From NCBI GenBank assembly GCA_950106755.1, contig OX467082.1:30504001-30568000 (forward strand): 64,000 bases of DNA, given 5' to 3'. The position numbers and the translations under genes were made by a program. The DNA comes from Climacium dendroides (Eukaryota > Streptophyta > Bryopsida > Hypnales > Climaciaceae). The notes beneath the pieces were generated by a model. The model had not been told where the DNA came from, did no database searches, and saw only the letters and a program-made list of their open reading frames with translations. Positions 1 to 9,819 of this stretch are shown in pieces (positions within the stretch are counted from its first letter, which is position 1; each line of letters starts with the position of its first letter).

Positions 1-1318
1 TCCATTCACTCATGGGATACTTAAGACGATGTTAACGAAAACGCCACTGCTTCAACCCAAACAGAGTAGCACTATTTGAACTTTGAAAGATTCAATCTGT
101 ATGTCGTGAGAATAACTCTAGCATGTATACTATACATCAATGTAAATGAAGAATCTTTTCCGGTAAGTTCACGTTCACGGGGAATTTTATATCATCAGCT
201 GCAGAGGAGACAATATAATCCCCACTTAATGAACGGGTCAAAGAAATCACACCATACTTGCTTCCATTTGTCAATCACATTTGGGGTCTATCATCACGGA
301 GAACCCCACGGTTGGTAATGTGTAGTGCGCCGGTTGAGGTTAGAAAGAGGTTAAAATTTTGAAACTAACTGATCTAGCAACAGCCAGAGTATGCACGAAG
401 AAACAGTTGTATAAGCTTATGTATCCAGGGTAGGCACATGGATCCGACAGGAGTGGGTGCTACCTGGATACACATTGCAATGTACTGACATAATCTATGA
501 CACTTAGATGCAGAAGCTATACCGGACATTAATCGCAACCTCGCAATCCGTTCACCTGGGCTGTTCACTCTTTATTGTAATCTGAGTACTGTTTCGAATA
601 AACAGTAGTATATTTCATTGCAAGAGCAGTTTCCAATACCATTTTATATTATGTTCGAATTCTTGATGAGTACGATGCAGCAAGAAACTACTGTACTGGA
701 ACATCAACTCTAAATCATATGTTATTACTAATCCCCCAAAGACATAAATTGTCTCTTGTCAGTAACGAGCATGTGACAAGAACACCACAATCAGGAAGAG
801 CATTCAAGTTCGATTTAAAAATGAAACGTACTAGAAAAGCAACAAGCACTCCAATCATCACCACGTCACTGAACAACGAATATTGCGTAAAAACAGGTAG
901 AGAAAATCAAGGTCACCAGGACATGCTCTTAAAAAAACGAGGCAACTTTTTCGACATCACCAGTGATCACTTGAAAGCAGCTAAATACACAGCATCGAGA
1001 ACACAAATACAAAAACAGACTTGATCAAATGAGTTCCAACTTAAACATATATGAGGCCGTCGCAAGTATGATCAGTTATTACAAGGCATGCACAAAATCC
1101 ACAAAGGAGTACGAGCCTAAGCATCACCCGTGCGGCCAACTACAGACCCTGCATCCTGGTACCAACCAAAAGCTCATCGTTGAGGGATTAGGAACATCGC
1201 CAGCCCAACGGAATTAACGTAAATACATATCAAGATGGACTAGCTAGCTTAATCATACTTTAGGGCTCCATCAGATATAAATAAGATCAGATTAAGGCCA
1301 GAACCTGCGTTCCAGCTC
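1..1318. other. Flank downstream of the PDF1-like gene, no gene supported
   Basis: This stretch lies beyond the stop codon of the minus-strand gene that ends at 1319 and must contain its 3' untranslated region. Open frames of 60-100 codons occur on both strands, but none shows a recognisable motif or a convincing splice pattern. Base composition is less AT-rich than the transposon deserts further right, so an unseen exon of a neighbouring gene is possible at the window edge. Confidence 0.4.
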
Positions 1319-2998
1319 CTAGTTCAGGCACTCATTAGGCCCATAAGCATGATTAGCATTGAGAAACTTCTGCGCTTGCACGCCGGCAGCTGTCCGGGAC
1401 GATAGGGCACCGACAAACTGGTCAATCACGGCGTCATGGCGAAGTGCATAGTTGGGCATGGCGTACGCGTTCATCAAGGCGGCAGTTCCATGGCTCAGCA
1501 GCTGGCTGTACCCGTCCTGCCTGTTGTCATACAACGCCTGTAACATCGTGGTGGTGCCATACACATCGCCTGCCTTCAATCCGAACGCCTGCGCCACCTG
1601 CGTGTTCACGCTGAAGAAAGAAGGCCACTGCTGCGTATGCTCCGCCCAATACCTATCGATCGAATGTAACGAACAATATGATTAACATTCACGTCGACGT
1701 TTGCCATCAAAGACATTGCAATCAAAGACAAAGAGGGCATCGCTGATTGTCATATTATGCACCAAAACTCACCTCCATTGCACATCACGTACACGAACTC
1801 AACAACTACGTCTAATCTGCCCTCATCATGAACAAAACATATGACATTCTCAAATGCCATGTAACGATGTCACGAACACGGTGCTCCTTTCAAATTTTGG
1901 CTCCAGATGGCAGGGGTGTCAACAGAAATCAAAACGTATAGAGACCATCGCAGATACGTGCTGCATTTGAGATTCGGAGTGGTACACGTAGGGCTCTTCA
2001 ATTTGACCTTTTCTAAAAACATCGACATTCTAGAGTATTCTGCACACGTACCTGATATCACTATCATAGCATGTAGGACACAATATTCAAACTGTGTCTC
2101 AGAGAGAAAGTTCAGCAAGATTAAAGGTAGGTGTGAGTGTGGCTTACATGTTCGCGCAGCCATGGCCAGCGGTAACAGCAGGGTCGCCCTGTTTCTTAAC
2201 ATTGTTGGCCGCAAGAACGGGGGTGGTGGTGCCATATGTCGCAGTGGGGTCGTTCGTCGCGTCGCTGTTATCAAAGTTGAACTGCGAGTACGCATTATCA
2301 GCCTTGTTATCCGCTTTGTCTCCGAACGTGCTGGTATCCGGCTTCGCAAACCGAAACGCGAAGTCAGGGTCGCTTGCCGGCGTGTAGAATCTCGTCGAGC
2401 CGCTGTCTGCGTGCACCTTGCCAGGCGCATGTTTCACATTGGTAAAACGCACCTCATTATCCGCAAACGACTCGTACTTGTTCTCATTCTCACGGGCATT
2501 GATCAAGTCGTACGACGAAGGATACCGGTTGCTCGCGTCGGAGCCTCGGTACTCCGCGTCGCCCGTCTTGTAAAACACCTGCGTCCCCTGGTGCGCATCG
2601 AACACCACATCGTCTTGCGCAGTGAACGTCTCGTGGTTGTCGGGGAACTCCGACGCAGGGAAGCGGTCGCTCGCGTCGAAGCTGTTGTACTGCCCTTTGG
2701 CAAACTGGTCATGGCCATCGCCGTTGACGACGGGCGTATGGCTGTTCTCCTCCTCCTCCTCCTCCTCCGTGTACTTGAAGTCTTTGTAGTTGTTGGGCTT
2801 GTACTCACGGTGATGGCTCTCCTCCTCCGTGAACTCGAAGCTCTGCTGCGGCTTCACCTCCGCCGTGTCCTGCACGGGCGACTCATGGAACTCGAAGTTG
2901 GCGTAGTTGTTGGGCTTCACTTCCTTCTCGAATGCAAGAACTGTGGAGACCGCGCACAAGCTCAACAGCACCCCAACCAACACCCTCCCTGCGGCCAT
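1319..2998 (-). CDS. Secreted acidic protein with PDF1-like C-terminal domain, two exons
   Basis: Exons on the minus strand are 2998-2148 and 1652-1319, with a 495-bp GT-AG intron (GTAAGC donor) splitting a codon; the product is 394 residues. The ATG at 2998 has a strong context (gccATGg) and opens a signal peptide: hydrophobic residues 5-21, likely cleavage after Ala22. Residues 25-280 are acidic, rich in Phe, Tyr, Asn and Asp, with KPNNY-type repeats near the start and a Glu run around residue 70. A lone Cys281 precedes the splice. The second exon begins YWAEHTQQW and continues with a DVYGTTTMLQALYDNR stretch and the SHGTAALMNAYAMPNYALRH block. These match the C-terminal region of PROTODERMAL FACTOR 1 (Cys-Asn-Tyr-Trp, His-Pro-Gln, REGTAALLNS, QVRDSFVSALSS). 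PDF1 is an extracellular protein of the plant epidermal layer; its biochemical role is unknown. A wall or surface role is inferred. The acidic N-terminal part is unlike the Pro-rich part of angiosperm PDF1, so orthology is not claimed. Confidence 0.8.
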
Positions 2999-3530
2999 GG
3001 CCACGATCACCTCAAGAAACCAAGCGACGGGATGCAAGAGTGCGCTTCTTCAAGTCCTTGTTCTCTAAGTATCTACACCAAGGACGTGCAGCTAGCTACG
3101 GCTGCTGGAACGATCGGTCGCCACGAAGCACAGCTAGGAATTGAAGCAATCCGTTGCGTCATGTACTTGGACTAATGGAGTTCTATCTATGAAATGGCAT
3201 GCACATACGAGATGATCGAGTGCAGGGGGCCGATACGTTGGTGAGCTGAAGCCACGGACGATGCGAGAAGTCGTGCAGACGATGGCAGGCCTGCCATTAC
3301 AGCTACTGCTGCAGCTTGTCATGCTGCTCTTTAAGGGTAGCGGTGCTGGGTCTTTGGGATGGGCGGGTTCTACCGTGGGTTCTCAGGAGGTGGTTCCACG
3401 GTTGTAGGTCTGGCCTAATTTCGTCTCCATAGTATTTCATTTTTCGCCTTGCAAAGTAGCGAAGGGGAATCAGTATCACATAGAAAATTAGTGTCACCAC
3501 AAATTTTAATATTTGTTCTTCCTGTAGGGG
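2999..3530 (-). promoter_or_regulatory. Presumed 5' flank of the PDF1-like gene
   Basis: This is the sequence directly upstream of the minus-strand ATG at 2998. It is richer in GC than what follows beyond 3530, as expected for a leader and proximal promoter. I see no clear TATA box or other named element, and the call rests on position and composition only. Confidence 0.3.
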
Positions 3531-4340
3531 ATAGAAAACTTTAATACTAATTTTTTATGTAATTTGCAATAAAGAGTACATTCACAATTGCAAGGAATAC
3601 TTGAACCTCAAGAGAGGAAAAATGATCCCACTAAGATTGAGGGTCAAAATAATCTAATTATAAGTTACATTTTGAAACAATCATTGATTTTGGGTGTAGG
3701 CCTCCAAGCTGATTTTTCACCGCGGGGATTATATCTCCTTCCAATTTAAATCCTTTATTGCAATGGAGATTCTTATATTCCTATCAAGCTTAATTAAGAT
3801 ATTTTCCCTTGGTGTAAATGTATCCTAATAGGCAACCATGATAATATAAATGAGTTTGTTATAAGTTGTATGAAAAATTTGGATGCATAAATATTCTTTA
3901 AATGTGACAATTAAGTTTATTGGTATTGTATGTCCATCCTAGGTCTAAGGGAAGGTACATCAAGACTAACATTTTGAATTTAAAGTTAACAATGCATTGT
4001 TACAAGATTGAGCCAAAATAGGATGATTTTATAAACTCAAGTTTTATTAGGCATTTTTCTTCTCATACAATTCTAATTTGCCATGCTTGCAATGAGTAAC
4101 AATAAGTAACCACATACAAACATTGGCTAAATATTTGGTATATTGTATATCTAGTGGTCAAATTTAGAAAAAATTAATTCTAAAAAAGAATGTTGATTTT
4201 TTTTTTAAATTAATTTTGTAAAAAAAATTATGAAAAATTTAAAAGGAATATTATCAAATATTAATAGAATCTTTTATGTATTTAGCAGATTAAATAGTTA
4301 TTTGATAAAGAATGTTGAACGTACCTTCCAAGTATAATGC
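3531..4340. other. AT-rich intergenic stretch
   Basis: There is no open frame of note and no repeat structure I can define. It contains runs of A and T, including a T9 run near 4198. Confidence 0.4.
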
Positions 4341-5343
4341 AAGGTTTTGAAAGTGCACAAGCTCTAAAATCGCCCACCTCCTCCAATGCACACTATTTGT
4401 ACATGTTGCTTTTGTGTAGCCTTCAGCAATGAGTCCTATGTCATTCTAACTTCAAATTTTCACTAGTGTGGCTTATGCCATTGCCACAGTCAAAACAAAA
4501 ATAAAAGTAATTTTCTAAATTTTTAGTTTATAAAAACTTCAAACTTCAATAACTTTCACACCATATGTCCAAACGCCACAAATCAAAGCCGGTGCAACCT
4601 TCCTTGCTAAGGGCTTTCCGATGGTACCAAGCGCACGACTGAGGGACACATGGTCTAGAAGATCTCAACATGACAAACAAACAAAACAAAACAAAACAAA
4701 TTTAAGTTATAAACTAGTGTGCCTTGTGCCATTGCCACAGTCAAAACAAAAATAAAAGTAATTTTAATTTTTAGTTCAAAAAACCTTCAAAATTCAATAA
4801 CTTTCACATCGTAAGTCAGAACACCATGAATCCAAGCCAGTGCCCCTCCTTGCCAAGGGCTTTCTGACAGTACCAAGCATGTGACTGGGGGATGCATAGT
4901 CCGGGAGATCTCAACATGACAAACAAACAAAACAAACACCCTAATTTAAGGTATAGACTAGTGTGCCCTGTGTTGTTGCCACAATCAAAACAAAAGTAAA
5001 ACTAATTTTCTAAATTTTCAAAACCAAAAACAACTCAAAAAATGCATAACTTTCTCACCACAAGTTGGAACACCGCGAAACAAAGCTCATGCACCCCTCC
5101 TCGCCGAGAGCTTTCTGTCAGTACTAAGCACGTGACCGGGGGACGCACGGTCCGGAAGATCTCAACATGACAAACAAACCAAACAAACAGCTTGAAAGCT
5201 CTAAAAAAATATGAAACAACTTGGTTTGGATGCCAATTTCATTTGTCCTTCAAGAAAAATTTACTGAAAAATATTTCAATAGACATCACCTCCTCAAAAT
5301 TCAGTTTCAGCTCTTGGATGGACGATTTATGGACCTCCTACCT
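4341..5343 (-). mobile_element. AGG-family miniature element (copy 1), split by a tandem array
   Basis: The right end is CCTCCTACCT followed by TA, the same terminus as the copy at 32477-32803. Two blocks match that copy in the same orientation: 4341-4460 (including the ACTATTTGTACATGTTGC motif) and 5189-5343 (TATGAAACAACTTGG through TTATGGACCTCC). Between them lies 4461-5188, three units of an unrelated 240-bp repeat, and part of the element's middle is missing. The left terminus is degenerate. The family appears to be a non-autonomous DNA transposon with TA target duplications. Confidence 0.6.
4461..5188 (+). repeat. Tandem array of a ~240-bp unit, three copies
   Basis: Units begin near 4461, 4714 and 4955. 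Each carries a CTAGTGTGSCTTRTGCC start, a GCCACAGTCAAAACAAAA block, an AATAACTTTCACA block, CCTCCTTGCCAAGGGCTTTC and a final GAWGATCTCAACATGACAAA followed by an AACAAAC-type tail. Pairwise divergence is moderate, so the array is not recent. A fourth, more divergent copy lies inverted at 20105-20362. No coding potential is visible. It may be a short interspersed element that multiplied in tandem, but no RNA polymerase III boxes were identified. Confidence 0.8.
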
Positions 5344-5345
5344 TA

Positions 5346-6210
5346 ATCAAAATGAGGGAGTTCGATCTTTGATGAGACTGTTAACGTTCATCAGCTTCTG
5401 TCCGTTAGACTGTTACTCCGTATTATGTCAGCTGGTTGCAAGTTTTATTTCATTTAAATTTTGAGGCTGGGTCAAGAAAACTTAATTTAATTCAATCCGG
5501 TGGAGCTTGTTGACATTGCACTCATGTCTTCAATAGGCCGGGAACTGTACCTAAATTTCTGTGATCAATGCTCAAAGCAGTTCAATAACTGATGGATTTG
5601 CTGTAAAATTTGAAAACGCAATTTAAAAAATCTAGTGAGTGACTGGGTGCGAGTGTCTATTCGATGAGTGACTGATAGGCTCACTCAATGCCACACAAGC
5701 CTGCTGTAATTTATCCTCAAACTACAGTAGTGTAATGCAGAACTATTGAATGCGGGTCCTTTCTGTGAAGGCTGGAGTGCTTGACCAATTAGATTGGAGT
5801 TATAGCTAAGTCATGCCTTGCATTAATTCTTGAGGAAATGATTTGAATTTTTCACTGCACCAGAATTTGCATTGATGGGTATCGAATTGCGTGTAGGCGG
5901 TGCCAGTTAGTTTGGTATTTTGTTCAACTATTTTTAATTTTAATTTTAATTGTTTTTTTGAAACAAATGATATAGAATTTCATTGCAACTGAAAGGGAAG
6001 AACATTTTGTTCAACTCTTTAGGGTTTTTTTTATCCTAGAAGTTTTTTCATCAAAGTGACAAACTGACAATGGACGATGTGACAAATAGATGTACTTGAA
6101 TATGCCTCAACTATACTACTTTTTGTGCACATCGAAGTTGGTGGGGGTAGCTGGGAGAGTTGGAGAAGGCTGTCGAGATCTTACCTGCCAGGATGCATTG
6201 GTTCCAAAAT
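5346..6210. other. Intergenic stretch, nothing recognisable
   Basis: Moderately AT-rich sequence without a supported gene. A short T-rich segment near 5930-6000 resembles part of the inverted-repeat arms at 40400 (an ATTTCATTGCAA phrase), possibly a shared element tail. Confidence 0.35.
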
Positions 6211-6290
6211 TTCGGTGAAAGATAAAGATATCCAAATTCGGTGAAAGATAAAGATATTCAAATTCGGTGAAAGATAAAGATATCCAAATT
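6211..6290 (+). repeat. 26-bp tandem repeat, three copies
   Basis: The unit ATTCGGTGAAAGATAAAGAT plus ATCCAA is repeated three times with one or two substitutions (ATTCAA in the middle copy). It is a minisatellite with no sign of function. Confidence 0.85.
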
Positions 6291-6987
6291 GACAGGGAAA
6301 TTGAACTTGCTAACTACTACTGTGACTGAGCTATGAGTGAGAAGCAAGTTCCTGAATTCTGAATACACTGAACCATATAATGATTTTCTCTGGGGAACTA
6401 CTGTGCAGTACTGTACAACTAAGATTGCCTGAAGAAGCATTTGATTGAGCACCAATGGTTCATATTGATCATTGGGTAAGTTCTTTTGAGTCTGATTGCG
6501 AATTGAAAATGAATGCATATTTTCTTTTCATACATTTTTGGGACACCCAATGCATAAACTATGAGTTTCCAAAGTGTTAAAAAACAGATGTCTCCAAAAT
6601 AGACCCCATAAGTATACTCTTATGAACAATGATTGTACATTTCAGGCAAGAAGGATTTGTAGGAGTTGGTTGTAATAACGGATTGCACTTGGGTGCAATT
6701 ACCTTAGTGCCCAATTGATGGGGTGTTATACTTTTGTGACTTGACACCCAACTTGACTGAGACAAAGCGAGAAGTTTCATAAAGTATGGAGACGAAAACA
6801 TTGCTTCCTGTCAAATTGGCTTCAGTCTGGCTCATGCAAAATCAGGCATAACTTACATTTCACTCAGCTGGTTGAGTGTTGTTGTTGAATTTATAACAAT
6901 CATTAAATTCCTTGGGGAAAAAACAGCTCCCGTCCTTCCTTCCTTCCCTTCCTGGACTTGCATTCAGCATGTGCTTAGACTGCTCAC

Positions 6988-7085
6988 CAGATCAGCAGTG
7001 AAGATGAAGCTTGCTGTTTTCCCAACAACACACAGCCAGGTCAATTTGAGCCTGTTTACGTCGTCCAGCGTTTTTGAAAGATCCA
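6988..7085 (-). other. Possible orphan exon with splice-like borders
   Basis: On the minus strand a TTGCAG acceptor precedes 7085 and a GTGAGC donor follows 6988. The 98-bp interval is open in the frame containing DLSKTLDDVNRLKLTW and then a hydrophobic run ending TASFIFTADL. It is an islet of higher GC in AT-rich DNA. I do not recognise the protein. It could belong to a minus-strand gene with long introns together with 8926-9110, or it could be chance. Confidence 0.22.
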
Positions 7086-7971
7086 CTGCAAGGACAACTT
7101 CTTGATGAGAAGGGCACACAGCTTGCTTTTCATTTGATGGAGAGAAAAAACTGTAAATGAATGCCAAATGGGGAGCAGTCACAATCATCTGCAAAGCAAG
7201 TAGGCTAGGGTTTGTATGATTATCTAGAGTGCGTAGCTCCAAGAGCGTAACTCCAATGCACCCATCCAGCCACTGAATTAAAGTTTACGTTCACACATTT
7301 CCTGCACATCGTCAGAAGAGGCTCCTCTGTGCAGTTCGCCAATGCACTCCCCCTGCCCTTAGCTTAATTGATAAGCATATTAGGTTACCCTGTTCATGGC
7401 TACAGTATGCAGTTGTAAATTGTGCTTTGTAAGAACATCTCCACCCAAGCACAAAATACTCCCCCCCACAAGGTTTGCCGTGTGTGGGTGAGTTCTTCCC
7501 ATTCATCCCTTTTCTTTTTGGCACCATGGAGTCAAATTGTACCATTTCAAATTTCTACTTTTTGCCAAAAAAAAGTAATCTTTTTTCACTAGAAACTTCC
7601 CATTTCTATTTAAAATGTAGATGAAGTTGCCAAATTTGGATGAAAAAAGTGCATGAATATGATTAAAAAGTATTTTTTTGGTCCAAAAGATGGATGAATT
7701 TAGAAATACAATGCTTCACCAAACTTCAAGTGATCACTAAGAAGACACTTTTTCAAAAAAGTAAAAGAAAAGGATTGATTCACATCCCATCAGTCAGAGA
7801 CTTGGGTGTTTTTCAACGTAGGTCACAACAAAATTTTGTCACCACACTTCAAGTTGCAACGTCCTTGCACATCTGTCATGTGCCACGAATGTGATGCCTT
7901 TTTAAAGTTCATAAACAAAACAAGAAAAAAACTCCTAATTGAAAGTCGAAGACCACTATGTAAAGAGGGTA

Positions 7972-8372
7972 AGGTAGACAGCCCATCTCCACCAACTACC
8001 TATTTCCCTCTGTATATTTTTGGCCCTAGTTCTGCCAAAAAACTCATCCAAATTTGTTCACTTTTATAACAAAATCAATACATTAATACCACAAGGGGCT
8101 ACATGTTAATGCTTTACTAGTGAATACTTAAGTGCTAATAGATATTAGGTTGTTAATAGGACAATTATGACTCTAGTCTATGGGTGGGTTTGTAATTCTA
8201 AGGTAGACCATTTCATAAATTTACAAGAAGTTTCAATTTTAATTGTAAGATTACAATTCCACTTGGGTTTGATTTGTAAAACAAACGCACACCTCTAAAA
8301 ATATGTGCCCCTTGTGGAGTTGCCCCACGATATTCAAATTGCAAATCAAAGTGGTAATAAGCTTGTCTACCT
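7972..8372. mobile_element. AGG-family element with AGGTAGAC ends, possibly nested
   Basis: Both ends are bounded by TA: TA-AGGTAGACAGCC at 7970 and GTCTACCT-TA at 8365-8374. The inverted match is nine bases (AGGTAGACA). A second left-type end, TA-AGGTAGACCATT, starts at 8201, so the real element may be 8201-8372 alone (172 bp), or one may sit inside the other. There are no coding motifs. The end sequence and TA target place it with the elements at 21068, 32477, 48056 and 49889. Confidence 0.5.
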
Positions 8373-8925
8373 TATTCCTTCCAGCTAGCCTATCCAACCT
8401 CTTCCATGTCCCTAAACTTGGGTCCAATTGTATTGGTATTTGCACTAAGACATTTGAATCCGGAATTATGCAAATTATTGGCGGGGTGGCTTGGTTAGGA
8501 GGCGAGGCCTTCCGCACCCTTGTAGGGACACGCCAAGTTCTCAAAATTGGCTTCTTTTTGCCAAGAAGATGTTCTAATGATCTAACCCTTGGTGTAATAT
8601 AACCGGTTGTTGACTTTTCAATACTAATGTGCCAAGGTCTCATGGGCAAGCTGTCACTGATTGTCATTACAAGTTGCAACTCACAACCTCCTTTCCTTTC
8701 AATTTGCTTCTTACACCCTTGGATCATCAAGATCAAAAGTTGTCATTAAAAAATGTACAACTGTTTATGTACGATAACCTATTCACCACTAGAGCGGCCC
8801 ATCACTTATCTAATGCATAACTCTCACTTTTGAGATGACTTTAACTTAGTTAAGCTAATAACTTAAGCCTGTGTCTGGCGGGGTTTGAGTTCAGTTCAAG
8901 AAAATGATTTTTAAGAAATTTCACA

Positions 8926-9110
8926 TGCTACAGATGCTGTAACAATGAAGCTGAGTTTTTAGTTTTTAGTTTTTTTTTTCCTGTCTGACAGAATGCATTG
9001 CAATAATGTCCTTGATGGCAGAGCAGAAGCCAGTGGTTGCAGCCAAGAAGTCCGGCATTGTCATGCTCACATGAAAGCTGACCCACTCACGGAAGTCAGG
9101 CTGGTCTGCC
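8926..9110 (-). other. Possible orphan exon or gene fragment
   Basis: A CTTTGCAG acceptor precedes 9110 on the minus strand. The frame that follows reads ADQPDFREWVSFHVSMTMPD, then a FLAATTGFCSAIKDIIAMHS stretch, before running into poly-A and a stop near 8926. Composition and smoothness look protein-like, and the islet is richer in GC than its surroundings. No donor is evident. I do not recognise the family. A captured gene fragment or an exon of a larger broken gene are both possible. Confidence 0.25.
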
Positions 9111-9599
9111 CTGCAAAGTCATTCAGTTCCCCTGCTCAAGGCTGGAAACAATGAGCACAGCTACGCTGCTCACACAAGACAACCGCTGAAGCTTCAGCTT
9201 ACGCCCATGATTGTCCGAATAGCAATCTGACCACACCTCCCATCGTTAAATTTTGGGTTGGATCTGGTGAGAAATTGACAAAGGTAGAGTGAGGCTCTCA
9301 TGACAAGTTCTTGGAGCTTGTATTGCATATGCAGACGCCGCACGGTGTCCGGTTTCAACTTTCAAAAGTGTCGGGGTTGTATGAGGTGCATCCAAAATTG
9401 ATCTTACCCACTCTCATGTTCAAAAGTGTACATATAGTAGCCGACCCATTTCCAATCTATAGGCTCCTTTCTTTCCACGAAGTTGTGCTTTCTTTCGGTG
9501 AAGTTGTGGCGGAGTTCAAGGAGCAAGTTGTGGCACATTATGATTGGTTGTAAGGCTGTCAATATTGCAACCAATCCTTGGTCGATTTTGCAATCAGCT

Positions 9600-9817
9600 T
9601 ATGGTTACAAATTAAAAAGGTCTATATCACCATTATAGGTTAAAGATAATCTTTTACTAAAAGATTCATAATAATTATATTTTATACAAGAAAATTGTGG
9701 AAAAATATAGAATCCTTCCGAATTCTATTTTTGTACATGAAAATGATTCTCCACTCAAAAAAACTATGCTCCAAATATGCGTAATTGCTTAAGTGGTTGG
9801 AAATGGGTCAACTACCT
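9600..9817 (-). repeat. Partial AGG-family copy related to 49889-50328
   Basis: The sequence up to ACTACCT-TA at 9811-9819 matches the right part of the element ending at 50328, including the block GCTTAAGTGGTTGGAAA and the preceding GGAAAAAT..GAATCCTT region. The matching left end could not be placed; an AGGTAGAGTGAGG at 9285 is a weak candidate without a TA. Confidence 0.45.
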
Positions 9818-9819
9818 TA

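Noticed and set aside
1907..3175. Plus-strand open frame of 422 codons across the PDF1-like gene
   Set aside because: It is the antisense shadow of GC-rich exon 1: Arg/Val-rich, with no motifs. The minus strand gives a signal peptide, a good start context, correct splice borders and a known domain.
6211..6290. Tandem repeats checked as a CRISPR-like array (also 30751-30854)
   Set aside because: The units are contiguous without unique spacers, and the DNA is eukaryotic; they are minisatellites.
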